Of a DNA stretch of 64,000 bases, positions 16,766 through 25,660 are shown piece by piece. Position 1 is the stretch's first letter. Every line of letters begins with the position of its first letter. The notes under the pieces were generated by a model. The model was not told where the DNA came from. It worked only from the letters and a program-made list of their open reading frames with translations, and made no database searches. A program made the translations under genes and the position numbers. Origin of the DNA: Paraburkholderia acidicola (GTDB taxonomy: Bacteria > Pseudomonadota > Gammaproteobacteria > Burkholderiales > Burkholderiaceae); the NCBI RefSeq assembly GCF_002362315.1, contig NZ_MTZV01000006.1, positions 186,001-250,000 on the forward strand. The letters run 5' to 3'.

Positions 16766-18277
16766 ATGGAACCAGAACCGACGGCGGCGGGGTCTTCCTC
16801 GATGCCGTCTTCCCCCTTCGAATTCCCGCTGGAACTGCCATCACGCGATTCCCGCAACCTGCTGCGCGAACTGCACCGGCAACTGCGTACGGCGATTCTG
16901 GACGGCCGGCTCAAGCCGGGTCTGCGTCTACCGGCCACCCGGGCGTTCGCCGAAGCGTGCGGTGTATCGCGCAATACGGCGATTGCCGCCTACGACCTGC
17001 TGCTCAGCGAGGGTTATCTGGTCACGCGTCGCAAGGCCGGCACCTATGTGGCGGAGGTGCTGCCGCAGCCGGCTGCCCGGGCGCCAGTAAGCGCTCAGCC
17101 ACGGCCGCAGTCGGTTCGACAGGGCGACCCACGCCTGAACGCCTACTGGCGCACAGCGCCGGCACCGTATGTGCCGATGCCGGCGCCCGCGCCACGCGAT
17201 TTCCAGTTCGGCGTCCCGGAGAAGCAGTTTTTCCGCTTCGATATCTGGCAGCGACTGTCGAGCCGGGCCACCCGGGCGCTAGCAAAAGCACCTGCCATCT
17301 ATTCGGACGCCCAGGGGCGCACCGCGCTGCGCGAAGCGATTGCGGCGCACGTTGCGTTTGCGCGCGCGGTGGCGTGCCGGGCGGACGACGTCATCGTCAC
17401 CGCTGGTGCGCAACAGGCCTTCGACCTGCTGGCGCGGATTCTGGTCACGCCGGGCCGCACCACGGTCGCCGTCGAGGACCCAGGCTATCCGCCGATGCGC
17501 GCCGCCTTCGCGCTGGCCGGCGCGCGCGTGGTGCCGGTGCCGGTCGATGAGGAAGGGTTGATCGTCGATCGCTTGCCCGCCGATGCGCGGATTGTCTGCG
17601 TGACGCCGTCGCACCAGTTTCCGCTCGGCACGGCGATGTCGATGCGCCGCCGCACCGCGTTGCTCGAGTTCGCGCAGACGCACGGCGCGGTGATCATCGA
17701 GGACGACTACGACGGCGAATTCCGTCTTGGCGCACGGCCGCTCGATGCGCTACAGACACTCGACCGCACCGCCTCGGTGTTCTACGTCGGAACGTTCTCG
17801 AAGAGCCTGTTTCCGGCGCTGCGGCTCGGTTATGTCGTCGCACCGGCGTGGGCGCAGGGGCCGCTGATCTCGCTCAGGCAGCACGCCGAATGGCATCCGG
17901 CGGTGCTGCCGCAGGACACGCTCGCGGCGTTCATCGCCGAAGGGCATCTGGCGCGCCACGTGCGCAAGATGCGCGAAATCTATGGGATGCGGCGGCGGGT
18001 GCTGCTGGAGTGTCTGCAGCGTGACTTCTCCGGCTCGCTCGAACCGATTGCGTCGGATGCCGGTTTGCATCTGGCGGCGTTCGCGAAAGTGGAGCAGCAC
18101 GAAATCGAACGCATGCTGAAGCGCGTGCGCGACAAGGGTGTGCGCTTCGAATCGCTCGGTGCGTATTACGCGGGGAGCAATGCGCGCAGCGGGATCGGTT
18201 TTGGGTACGGCGGGGTGGATGAAGCAGGGATCCGCGAGGGGCTCGCGATTCTGCGCGATGTGTGGCGCGCGGGATGA
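16766..18277 (+). CDS. MocR/PdxR-type GntR regulator with aminotransferase domain
   Basis: Transcription factor of 503 residues. An N-terminal GntR winged helix (about 20-90, with LRTAILDGRLKPGLRLPATRAFAEACGVSRNTAIAAYDLL) is fused to a fold-type I aminotransferase domain. The PLP-binding lysine is in YVGTFSKSLFPALRLGY, and DDYDGEF precedes it. Such proteins sense PLP or amino acids and regulate pyridoxal synthesis, GABA or related genes. The start at 16766 has AGGA 5 bases upstream, better than the ATG at 16754. It is divergent from the glutathione transferase gene with about 97 bases between, a common target arrangement. Confidence 0.92.
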   Translation: MEPEPTAAGSSSMPSSPFEFPLELPSRDSRNLLRELHRQLRTAILDGRLKPGLRLPATRAFAEACGVSRNTAIAAYDLLLSEGYLVTRRKAGTYVAEVLPQPAARAPVSAQPRPQSVRQGDPRLNAYWRTAPAPYVPMPAPAPRDFQFGVPEKQFFRFDIWQRLSSRATRALAKAPAIYSDAQGRTALREAIAAHVAFARAVACRADDVIVTAGAQQAFDLLARILVTPGRTTVAVEDPGYPPMRAAFALAGARVVPVPVDEEGLIVDRLPADARIVCVTPSHQFPLGTAMSMRRRTALLEFAQTHGAVIIEDDYDGEFRLGARPLDALQTLDRTASVFYVGTFSKSLFPALRLGYVVAPAWAQGPLISLRQHAEWHPAVLPQDTLAAFIAEGHLARHVRKMREIYGMRRRVLLECLQRDFSGSLEPIASDAGLHLAAFAKVEQHEIERMLKRVRDKGVRFESLGAYYAGSNARSGIGFGYGGVDEAGIREGLAILRDVWRAG

Positions 18278-18289
18278 TAGCTGGTGACA

Positions 18290-18313
18290 GGGCGCGCGTT
18301 ACATCGCGCGCCC
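18290..18313. terminator. GC-rich hairpin between convergent genes
   Basis: GGGCGCGCG and CGCGCGCCC form a perfect 9-base stem with loop TTACAT. It sits between the MocR stop and the tssL stop. No clear U-tract follows, so it is a terminator-like hairpin rather than a certain intrinsic terminator. Confidence 0.55.
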
Positions 18314-18325
18314 CGCTTCACGCGC

Positions 18326-19114
18326 TTACGGCAGCGAGATGGTGAGATTGGCCGACTGCGGCCCAAGCTGCACCACCTGCGAATACGGCGCCAGTGTGTG
18401 CTGCGTCGAGTCGCGCAGATACGTGTTCAGGCCCAGGTACGCCAGCAAGGCGACCAGCGCGAACACCGCGCCGATGGCCCAGATCGGTACTTCGCGCTTC
18501 AGACGGTGCGCGACCTGGTCGGGCAGTGCCCAGTGCGGAGCGAACGCTGCGCGCTTGCCCTTCATGCGCGCGATTTCGTCGCCGAGCCGACCGGTCAGAT
18601 AAGCAAGTTTCTCGGGTCCTTCGAGCAGATATTTGCCCTGGAAGCCCAGCAGCAGACACATATGGAATACCTCGAGCGACTGCAGGCGCGCAGCGCCCTG
18701 TGCGCGGCATTCCTCGAGGTAGTGATAGAACTTCTCACCGGCAAGCTGCTCGCCGAACAGCACGAGTTGCAACGGACGGCGTTCCCACTCGGTGCGGATC
18801 TTGAACGACGACGACAGTACCGATTCGTCGATGGCCGCGCAGAACGCAAACTTCGACGCGTAGACGTCTTCGGCCGCGACGTTCAGTTTTTTCGCGCCGC
18901 GCTCGAAGTCGCCGAGAAACTGCTGGATGCGCGACGTGAACTCGCCGGCGTCACCGGGCTCGCGGCCGTTCTTCAACAGGAACAGCATGAAGAAACCGTC
19001 GTACAGCAGATCGAGCAGCGAGCGCACCTGATAGCTGGGTTCGCTCAGCGGGGCCGACGACGGGCTGGGGGATGGCGGATTGGCGTCGCCAAACAGGGAG
19101 GGCGCGTGGCTCAT
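18326..19114 (-). CDS. tssL: T6SS inner-membrane protein TssL (DotU/IcmH family)
   Basis: Component of the TssJLM trans-envelope complex that anchors the type VI secretion apparatus. The 262-residue protein has a Pro/Ser-rich N-terminus, a cytoplasmic DotU domain (about 28-195; DLLYDGFFMLFLLKNG, FAFCAAIDESVL, FHMCLLLGFQGKY) and one C-terminal membrane helix (about 210-235, PIWAIGAVFALVALLAYLGL). Only a short periplasmic tail follows, with no peptidoglycan-binding OmpA domain. The start overlaps the tssK stop (ATGA). Confidence 0.95.
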   Translation of the reverse strand: MSHAPSLFGDANPPSPSPSSAPLSEPSYQVRSLLDLLYDGFFMLFLLKNGREPGDAGEFTSRIQQFLGDFERGAKKLNVAAEDVYASKFAFCAAIDESVLSSSFKIRTEWERRPLQLVLFGEQLAGEKFYHYLEECRAQGAARLQSLEVFHMCLLLGFQGKYLLEGPEKLAYLTGRLGDEIARMKGKRAAFAPHWALPDQVAHRLKREVPIWAIGAVFALVALLAYLGLNTYLRDSTQHTLAPYSQVVQLGPQSANLTISLP

Positions 19115-20457
19115 GATGTGACCGCGATCAGTTCGAGTTTGAGATCGTTAATACCGGACGGCGCGTAGATCATCGCCGACTGGGCCTGCAGCATGCGGTC
19201 ATACAGCGCGCCGCGCGTTTCGAACGAGAAATAGCATGCACCCGGGCGCACGGGAATGGCGGGGGGCACCTGTGGTGTGTAGACGAGCCGCACGCCCGGC
19301 ATGGCCGACAACACCAGCTTGTCGACGTCGTCGGGTGCGCCGACCTTGAAGCGCGCCGGTACGGCTTCGACGAGCTCGACGGTCGGCATGTTCGCCGACA
19401 CGGCGATATAGAACATCGTCTTGTCGTCGATCTTGCCGGAGTCGAGACGACCGACGTGGAACGACGGACGCACTTCATCGAGGGCGATCGCGAAGTAGCG
19501 CGTCGAGATCACGGTTTCGAGCAGATCGCGCAGGATCGTGTCGAGACGCGCGAAGCCTGGGCCAGGATCGTCGTGCCGGTACGGCGGCAGATCGGCGAGC
19601 GCGTAGCCTTTCGAGAAGGTCATCAACTGGCCGGCGAGGCGCAGCAGTTCCTGGAACAGTCGCTCCGGATGCAGGCCCGCGTGCTGATACAGATGCGCAA
19701 GCGATGCGAAAGCCGCGCTCGCGGTGTGCAGCAGCCAGAACGACGCGATGTCGCCGGAACGGAATTCGATGATGTTCTTGGTCGGCTCGCGGTGAAAACC
19801 GTACAGCGCATTGACCTTGGCCTGCAGTGCGTCGATCAGCTGGCGCAGCCGTTGATGCAGGATCGGCGATGCGTCGATCGCGAGGCACGGCGGCACGAAA
19901 GTCTCATCGAGTTCGAAACCCGAGGTCGCGGTGCGGCGCACGCGCACGAGCGGCACCGACAGCAACTGGTCGCGCGGCTCGCTGTGCGCGAGCAGCTTGA
20001 CGCTGGTTTTCAGGAACGTGATGTCGGCTTCGGCGGCGTCGGTGAAGTGATCGGCGACCGGCGACTGCTCGCTCACATAGCGCGACACGAACCCCGCGTT
20101 CTGATCGGCCGAATAATTCGCACCGGTCTCGCGCAACGGATGCAGCGCCAGATAGAACGTGAATTCGTTGATGCCGTCGGGCAGTGTGTCGAGCGCGATG
20201 GGCGGTGGCAGGTCGTCTGCCTGCGGCGCGGAGTAGAGCGCGCCGTCGGGGAACACCAGCGACAGCTCGCTCACGCGCAGCACGTTACTACCGAGCGCGT
20301 CGCGATCGAAGCGCACCGAGCGCACGCCCCAGTTGTACGGCTGGATCGCCTGGATCGATTCGAACAGGCGCGCCTCGTGATAGGCGTCCTGCCGCTGAAA
20401 ATGCTGCGGCCTTAGAAAAAGGCCTTCCCCCCAGAGCACCTTAGCTGAATAACTCAT
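19111..20457 (-). CDS. tssK: T6SS baseplate protein TssK
   Basis: Trimeric baseplate adaptor of 448 residues that links TssFG wedges to the TssJLM membrane complex. The N-terminus SAKVLWGEGLFLRPQHFQRQD is the family signature. The start at 20457 excludes a 21-residue unrelated extension. It is translationally coupled to tssL by a 4-base overlap and lies 127 bases downstream of tssJ on the same strand. Confidence 0.96.
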   Translation of the reverse strand: MSYSAKVLWGEGLFLRPQHFQRQDAYHEARLFESIQAIQPYNWGVRSVRFDRDALGSNVLRVSELSLVFPDGALYSAPQADDLPPPIALDTLPDGINEFTFYLALHPLRETGANYSADQNAGFVSRYVSEQSPVADHFTDAAEADITFLKTSVKLLAHSEPRDQLLSVPLVRVRRTATSGFELDETFVPPCLAIDASPILHQRLRQLIDALQAKVNALYGFHREPTKNIIEFRSGDIASFWLLHTASAAFASLAHLYQHAGLHPERLFQELLRLAGQLMTFSKGYALADLPPYRHDDPGPGFARLDTILRDLLETVISTRYFAIALDEVRPSFHVGRLDSGKIDDKTMFYIAVSANMPTVELVEAVPARFKVGAPDDVDKLVLSAMPGVRLVYTPQVPPAIPVRPGACYFSFETRGALYDRMLQAQSAMIYAPSGINDLKLELIAVTS

Positions 20458-20583
20458 GTCAAACCTGTTATATGCGTCGGGCGAACCGCAGATCCATACA
20501 AAGCAACCTTGAATCGCCAAAGACTGTTAAATGACATTTGAGCGACATCCATCACATCGATCCTGTCGCCCCTTATAGGTCCT

Positions 20584-21198
20584 TTAACCGCAACTGACCG
20601 ATGAAAGCAGATTCAGCGGTTGTGCGGGCAATCCCTGTTCAGGCGGGATCACGGTGCCGTTGGTTACGGTCATTGCGCAGTTATGCAGGCCAATCATTAT
20701 GCCGGATTTCTCCGACTTCGCAGGATCGAAAGCGAATTTCCAGCGTTGTAGCGCCGGAGCGCGAAACAGGGCGACGACGCCATAACCCTGCGCCTCGCGC
20801 GGGATCTTCTCGGTCACGGTGTAGTGCTGGCCCGGAATCAGCGTCACCTCACGCACACTGATCAGATCTGCACCCAGGGTGGCCTTTTCCTTGTCGGGGT
20901 CAGTGAACAGGTCGAACGGCGCCTGCAGGAATGAGGTCGGGTCCTTCAGCGTATACAGCCGCACGACCAGCGCGAGCGGCTTGTTGTCGTTCGCGGCGTT
21001 CAGGTTCGGCGCGGCGTAGAGCGTCAGGGCCACATTGCGCGGCGGCTTTTGCGCATCGGGCACATCGGGCTTGGTGAGACCGGTGGCCTGCATGACAGCC
21101 GATGCCGCGCTGCCCAGTAACGGCACTGCGGCTGCACAACCGGCGAGTACCACGCACGCGGAAAGAATCGCTGTATAACGGATAAAACGCGAATTCAT
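20584..21198 (-). CDS. tssJ: T6SS outer-membrane lipoprotein TssJ (VasD/SciN family)
   Basis: Lipoprotein of 204 residues with lipobox VLAGC (Cys21) after a classical signal peptide. The transthyretin-like TssJ domain includes VALTLYAAPNLNAANDNKPLALVVRLYTLKD. It anchors TssM to the outer membrane. It heads the tssJ-K-L operon, divergent from the sheath operon across a 334-base spacer. Confidence 0.93.
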   Translation of the reverse strand: MNSRFIRYTAILSACVVLAGCAAAVPLLGSAASAVMQATGLTKPDVPDAQKPPRNVALTLYAAPNLNAANDNKPLALVVRLYTLKDPTSFLQAPFDLFTDPDKEKATLGADLISVREVTLIPGQHYTVTEKIPREAQGYGVVALFRAPALQRWKFAFDPAKSEKSGIMIGLHNCAMTVTNGTVIPPEQGLPAQPLNLLSSVSCG

Positions 21199-21532
21199 TT
21201 ATACCAGCTGGCTTTGCGCCGGCCGCCCCTGTGAAAGCGTTAAGGAAAGTCAAATTGGAACGCACCGTTTTCATGCAAAGCGCATCGAACAGACCGTTAC
21301 CCCATAAAGAATTCGGAAATTTTTTCCGTGTCCGGCATTTGTCTTGTTTCGACGCCGGAAACTATTTCTTCTTGGCATCGAGACATAACCGGCATACGAT
21401 TTTTCTGATCCACTGCGACTTCACACGAAAGTTGAATTATCAAAAATTGGCCTGTACTATACCCGCGCACTTCAAGCAAAGCAAAACTCCGGTTTTTCCT
21501 TGAATTAAAAAATCGCAAGTCGGTGAAAAACG
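21199..21532. promoter_or_regulatory. Divergent spacer of the T6SS with a sigma-70-like promoter
   Basis: This spacer of 334 bases is distinctly AT-richer than its surroundings. A rightward candidate promoter is TTGAAT (21432-21437), a 17-base spacer, then TACTAT (21455-21460), about 70 bases before the TPR-lipoprotein ATG. No canonical sigma-54 (GG-N10-GC) element was recognised. The leftward tssJ promoter should also lie here but was not placed. Confidence 0.45.
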
Positions 21533-22258
21533 ATGAAACAGAGACTCTTTTTAAAACTATCTGGTGTTGTAGTAGCGTGTGGCGTGATTGCAGGCTGCGC
21601 AACACAGGGAAACAACGTTGCACCGACACCGGAGGCTTTTAATAAGAGCCTGGCGGATGCCGATACGGTCGCGAAGGGCGGCGACCAGGATCGCGCAATG
21701 GCGCTTTATCAGGGATTGGCCAAGGCCGACCCGACCCGTGAAGAACCATGGTCGCGAATTGCACAGATCCAGTTCACGCAGGGGCATTATGGGCAGGCGA
21801 TCGTCGCTGCGCAGGAAGCACTGCAGCGCGATCAGACCGACCGGCAGGCGAAGAGCGTGCTGGCCGTGGCCGGGCTGAGAGTGGCAACCCAGTCGCTCGG
21901 CGAGTTGCGGCAGGATGCGTCGCTGGCCGGCGATGCGAAGTCGGATGCCCAGGCGCTCGCGAAGGAACTGCGCGACACGCTCGGCGAGGCTTCGCTGTTC
22001 CCGCCTGAAGTCGTCGACAAGCCGGTCCGCAAGCCGCGCAAGTATGTCCGCAAGGTGGCGAAGCCCACGGACGCCGCCGCGGCCACCCCGGGCGCAACGC
22101 CAGGCACCACGCCGGCGGGCACTACTGCCGCCGCGGCTGTCGTTACCGCGCCGACGCCGCCTGCAGCGATTCCCGCAATCCCGAAACCGCCTGCTCCGCC
22201 GCCTGCAGCTGCGAAAGCGCAAGGTGCTGCATCAGATCCTTTCAGTGCGCTGCGTTGA
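21533..22258 (+). CDS. T6SS-associated TPR lipoprotein (TagM-like)
   Basis: Lipoprotein of 241 residues with lipobox VIAGC (Cys22). Residues about 30-150 contain tetratricopeptide-like helices (AMALYQGLAKADPTREEPWSRIAQIQFTQGHYGQAIVAAQEAL). The last 85 residues are rich in Ala, Pro and Thr and probably disordered or wall-spanning. It opens the tssB-C-hcp operon, the same place as the TPR lipoprotein called TagM in Burkholderia T6SS-1 clusters. The biochemical role is unknown; its position and lipidation suggest outer-membrane attachment of the apparatus. The gene name is from memory of synteny and was left blank. Confidence 0.8.
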   Translation: MKQRLFLKLSGVVVACGVIAGCATQGNNVAPTPEAFNKSLADADTVAKGGDQDRAMALYQGLAKADPTREEPWSRIAQIQFTQGHYGQAIVAAQEALQRDQTDRQAKSVLAVAGLRVATQSLGELRQDASLAGDAKSDAQALAKELRDTLGEASLFPPEVVDKPVRKPRKYVRKVAKPTDAAAATPGATPGTTPAGTTAAAAVVTAPTPPAAIPAIPKPPAPPPAAAKAQGAASDPFSALR

Positions 22259-22319
22259 GTTTCGTCTTATCTATCGCTGATATCACACGCTAGTTTTTCT
22301 TGCATCTGGGGAGCCGACG

Positions 22320-22865
22320 ATGGCGAAGAAAGAAAGTATTCAAAAGCGCTTGCAAAAAGTGCGCCCGCCGCGCGTTCAATTGACTTATGAGGTTGAACGT
22401 GGCGATGCGATCGAAATCAAGGAACTGCCGTTCGTCGTCGGTGTGGTTGCCGACCTCGCGGGGCAGTCCGAGGTCGAGCAACCGAAATTGCGGGACCGCA
22501 AGTTCGTGAATATCGACCGCGACAATTTCGATGACGTGATGAAAGGCATCGAGCCGCGTGCGGCGTTCCAGGTGGAAAACCGGCTGGCCGGAGGCGGTAG
22601 CAAGTTCGCTGTGGACCTGCGCTTCCATTCACTCGCCGATTTCAACCCGGACGAAGTCGTCTCGCAGATCGAGCCGCTGCAGCGCCTGCTCGACGCGCGT
22701 TCGAAGCTCGCGGACCTGCGTAACAAGCTTGCCGGCAACGACAAGCTCGAAGACCTGCTGAGCGAGGTTCTGACCAATACGCAGCAACTGCAGACGCTCA
22801 AGGGCGACAGCAGCGTGGGCGAACCGCACGACGGCAAGCCGGACAATGACAAGCAGGGCGAATAG
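22320..22865 (+). CDS. tssB: T6SS contractile sheath small subunit TssB
   Basis: VipA-family protein of 181 residues that co-polymerises with TssC to form the contractile sheath. Family sequence includes KRLQKVRPPRVQLTYEVE, ELPFVVGVVADLAG and DFNPDEVVSQIEPLQRLLDAR. A GGGGAG ribosome-binding site lies 7 bases before the ATG. The C-terminal 20 residues are acidic and polar. tssC follows after 14 bases. Confidence 0.97.
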   Translation: MAKKESIQKRLQKVRPPRVQLTYEVERGDAIEIKELPFVVGVVADLAGQSEVEQPKLRDRKFVNIDRDNFDDVMKGIEPRAAFQVENRLAGGGSKFAVDLRFHSLADFNPDEVVSQIEPLQRLLDARSKLADLRNKLAGNDKLEDLLSEVLTNTQQLQTLKGDSSVGEPHDGKPDNDKQGE

Positions 22866-22879
22866 CCACGGGGTGTGAG

Positions 22880-24373
22880 ATGAATCAGCAGACAGCTGCA
22901 AATCAGGCAGCGGGCGCACCGGAGGCCAGCGCAGCGACTTCGTTGCTCGATGACATCGTCGAGAAGAGCAAGGTCGCGAAATCCGATTCCGAACATGCGC
23001 GCGCGAAGGATCTGATCGGCGAACTCGTGCATCAGGTGCTGGAAGGCACCGTCGTCGTGTCCGACAACCTGTCGGCGACGATCGATGCGCGCGTGGCCGA
23101 ACTCGACCGGCTGATTTCCGACCAGTTGAGCGCGGTCATGCATGCGCCGCAATTCCAGAAGCTGGAAAGCACGTGGCGCGGGCTCGACTACCTGTGCAAG
23201 GAAAGCAATACCGGCGCGACGGTGAAGATCAAGGTGATCCACGCACCGAAGCGCGACCTCGTGCGTGACTTCAAGAACGCGATTGAATTCGATCAGAGCG
23301 CGCTCTTCAAGAAGGTCTACGAAGAAGAGTTCGGCACGTTCGGCGGCGCACCGTTCGGCGCGCTGGTCGGCGACTTCGAAATTACGCGTCAGCCGGAAGA
23401 CGTCTATTTCATCGAGCAGATGGCGCACGTCGCGGCTGCCGCGCATGCACCGTTCATCGCCTCGGCTTCGCCGGAACTGATCGGACTCGAGACCTTTGCC
23501 GATCTGGGCAAGCCGCGCGATCTCGGCAAGGTGTTCGACACCGTCGAATACGCGAAGTGGAAGTCGTTCCGCGACTCCGAAGATTCGCGCTATGTCGGTC
23601 TCACGCTGCCGCGCTATCTCGGTCGTCTGCCGTTCAATCCGAAAGACGGCGCCACGGCGGAAGGCTTCAATTTCGTCGAGGACGTGGACGGCACCGATCA
23701 CAGCAAGTACCTGTGGTGTAACGCCGCGTGGGCATTCGCTGCGCGCCTGACCGCTGCATTCGACGATTTCGGCTGGTGTGCGGCGATTCGCGGCGTGGAA
23801 GGCGGCGGTCTGGTTGAAGACCTGCCCACCCACACGTTCAAGACCGACGACGGCGAAGTGGCGCTGAAGTGCCCGACCGAAATCGCGATCACCGACCGGC
23901 GCGAAAAGGAACTGGCCGATCTCGGCTTCATCCCGCTCGTCCATTGCAAGAACTCGGACTATGCAGCGTTCTTCGCCGCACAGTCCGCGCAAAAACCGAA
24001 GAAGTACAGCACCGATAGCGCGAACGCGAACGCCGTACTGTCCGCGCAGCTGCAGTACATTTTCTCGGTGTCGCGTGTGGCTCATTACCTGAAGGCGATG
24101 ATGCGCGACAAGATCGGCAGTTTTGCGTCCGCGCAGAACGTCGAGGTGTTTCTCAACCGCTGGATTTCACAGTACGTGCTACTCGACGACAACGCGCCGC
24201 AAGAGCAGAAAGCACAGTTTCCGTTGCGTGAAGCGTCGATCCAGGTCTCGGAGATTCCGGGCAAGCCTGGTTCGTATCGTTCGGTGGCATTCCTGCGTCC
24301 GCACTTCCAGCTCGACGAGTTGTCGATTTCGCTGCGCCTCGTCGCGGATCTGCCGAAGCCGGCCGGCTCTTGA
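22880..24373 (+). CDS. tssC: T6SS contractile sheath large subunit TssC
   Basis: VipB-family protein of 497 residues. Typical blocks are LDRLISDQLSAVMHAPQFQKLESTWRGL-type sequence, PFGALVGDFEI, LPRYLGRLPF, CAAIRGVEGGGLVEDLPTHTF and the C-terminal EIPGKPGSYRSVAFLRPHFQL. With TssB it forms the sheath that contracts to drive the Hcp tube; TssH disassembles the contracted form. Confidence 0.97.
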   Translation: MNQQTAANQAAGAPEASAATSLLDDIVEKSKVAKSDSEHARAKDLIGELVHQVLEGTVVVSDNLSATIDARVAELDRLISDQLSAVMHAPQFQKLESTWRGLDYLCKESNTGATVKIKVIHAPKRDLVRDFKNAIEFDQSALFKKVYEEEFGTFGGAPFGALVGDFEITRQPEDVYFIEQMAHVAAAAHAPFIASASPELIGLETFADLGKPRDLGKVFDTVEYAKWKSFRDSEDSRYVGLTLPRYLGRLPFNPKDGATAEGFNFVEDVDGTDHSKYLWCNAAWAFAARLTAAFDDFGWCAAIRGVEGGGLVEDLPTHTFKTDDGEVALKCPTEIAITDRREKELADLGFIPLVHCKNSDYAAFFAAQSAQKPKKYSTDSANANAVLSAQLQYIFSVSRVAHYLKAMMRDKIGSFASAQNVEVFLNRWISQYVLLDDNAPQEQKAQFPLREASIQVSEIPGKPGSYRSVAFLRPHFQLDELSISLRLVADLPKPAGS

Positions 24374-24394
24374 GATTCAAACGAAGTCAAAAAT

Positions 24395-24411
24395 GCCCGG
24401 GCTTCCCGGGC
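24395..24411 (+). promoter_or_regulatory. Intercistronic hairpin between tssC and hcp
   Basis: GCCCGGG, loop CTT, CCCGGGC gives a tight 7-base stem followed by TTGCTG, so it is not a full intrinsic terminator. It sits 39 bases before hcp. A partial terminator or an RNA end that stabilises an hcp transcript would fit the need for much more Hcp than sheath regulators; this is inference. Confidence 0.5.
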
Positions 24412-24449
24412 TTGCTGTAGAAACCACCTATCTGGGGAGTTGAAGCATC

Positions 24450-24959
24450 ATGGCCAACAAGGACATCTATCTCAAGTTCGGCAGTCCGGCGATTCAGGGC
24501 GAATCGGCGGATAAGGATCACGGTAAGTGGATCGAGTGCACCTCATGGAGCCACTCGATTCTGCAACCGCGTTCCGCCACGACTTCGTCGTCGGGCGGCG
24601 GCACGTCCGAGCGCTGCGAACACAGCGACATGCGCTTCACGAAAGAAATGGATCTGGTCAGCCCGCTGCTGTATCAGCATGCGTCGGGTGGCACGACATT
24701 CGATGAGGTGACGGTCGACTTCATGCGCGCCGACGGTGAAGGCAAGCGCGTCAAGTACCTGCAGCTCAAGATGAAGTACGTGATCATCTCGAGCGTCACG
24801 CCGTCCGTCGTGGGTGAAGGCCTGCCGACGGAAGAGTTTTCGCTGAAGTACGCTGCTGTGCAGTGGACGTACACGCAGCAGAACGTCGGCGGTGGCCAGG
24901 GCGGTAACGTACAAGGCGCGTGGAGCCTGACGAAGAACGACAAGACCTACGCTGTCTGA
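24450..24959 (+). CDS. hcp: T6SS tube protein Hcp (TssD)
   Basis: Protein of 169 residues forming hexameric rings that stack into the inner tube and are secreted. Family features are DIYLKFGSPAIQGESADKDHGKW, the Hcp1 loop region with a Ser/Gly-rich stretch (TTSSSGGGTSERCEH), FTKEMDLVSPLLYQHASGG and TEEFSLKYAAVQWTY. A strong GGGGAG lies before the ATG. The length is normal and there is no C-terminal effector extension. Confidence 0.97.
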   Translation: MANKDIYLKFGSPAIQGESADKDHGKWIECTSWSHSILQPRSATTSSSGGGTSERCEHSDMRFTKEMDLVSPLLYQHASGGTTFDEVTVDFMRADGEGKRVKYLQLKMKYVIISSVTPSVVGEGLPTEEFSLKYAAVQWTYTQQNVGGGQGGNVQGAWSLTKNDKTYAV

Positions 24960-25102
24960 TGGTTCGGGCGGCCACCGCGCGTGTTGTTGCGCGCAGGTGG
25001 CCGCCTGCTGGTCGCTCGGGGTCCATCAGGCGGTCCGCAAGACTCTGCATGGCAACTCTCTCGAGGCGACATGATGCAGCACCACCGGTTCTACCCTTCC
25101 CG

Positions 25103-25582
25103 ATGAAGCGATTCGAACCGAGTTTTCTCGACAAGCTGTTCGACGATGAACCGCATTTGCCCGCTTCTCCGGCCATGCGGCAATTGTCGCTGGAAGAATT
25201 GAAGGCAACGGTCGCGCGCGATGTCGAAGCGATTCTGAATACGCGCATCGCCTTGACCGAGCATGAACTCCTGGCGCTGCCGGAGTGCCGCAAATCGGTG
25301 TTGACCTATGGATTGAACGACTTTGCAGGGCTGAGCCTTGCGAGTCACTACGACCGCACGTTCATTTGCAAGTCGATCCAGGCGGCGATCGAGCGACATG
25401 AACCGCGCCTGCAGCAGGTGGCGGTGACGCTCGAAATGAGCCAGCAGTCGACCAATGCGCTGAATTTCGCCATTCAGGCGTTACTGGTTGTGCATCCGGC
25501 GGAAGAGCCGGTGAGTTTCGATGCGATGCTGCAGCCGTCGACGCTGCAGTATTCGGTGACGCGCGCACGCGCGAAGCTTTAA
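25103..25582 (+). CDS. tssE: T6SS baseplate protein TssE (gp25-like)
   Basis: Protein of 159 residues homologous to phage T4 gp25, which nucleates sheath assembly on the baseplate. Visible family elements are RFEPSFLDKLFDDEP at the N-terminus, KATVARDVEAILNTR and the gp25 core SVLTYGLNDFAGL. The start at 25103 was chosen for the family N-terminus; an in-frame ATG at 25049 would add 18 residues. The ribosome-binding site is weak. There are 143 bases after hcp without another gene. Confidence 0.93.
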   Translation: MKRFEPSFLDKLFDDEPHLPASPAMRQLSLEELKATVARDVEAILNTRIALTEHELLALPECRKSVLTYGLNDFAGLSLASHYDRTFICKSIQAAIERHEPRLQQVAVTLEMSQQSTNALNFAIQALLVVHPAEEPVSFDAMLQPSTLQYSVTRARAKL

Positions 25583-25660
25583 TTCCGCTGCTTGTCGGGA
25601 CGCGCCACGGCAGCGGCGGCGAGATCGACCGGGAAGTATCGGGGAGTTCGGGGACGATTG

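Noticed and set aside
21199..21532. Small frames on both strands in the T6SS divergent spacer
   Set aside because: AT-rich, no ribosome-binding site and no similarity; better explained as promoter DNA.
22385..24085. A 566-codon frame antisense to tssB-tssC
   Set aside because: Both sheath genes are unmistakable; the antisense product is His/Arg-rich noise.
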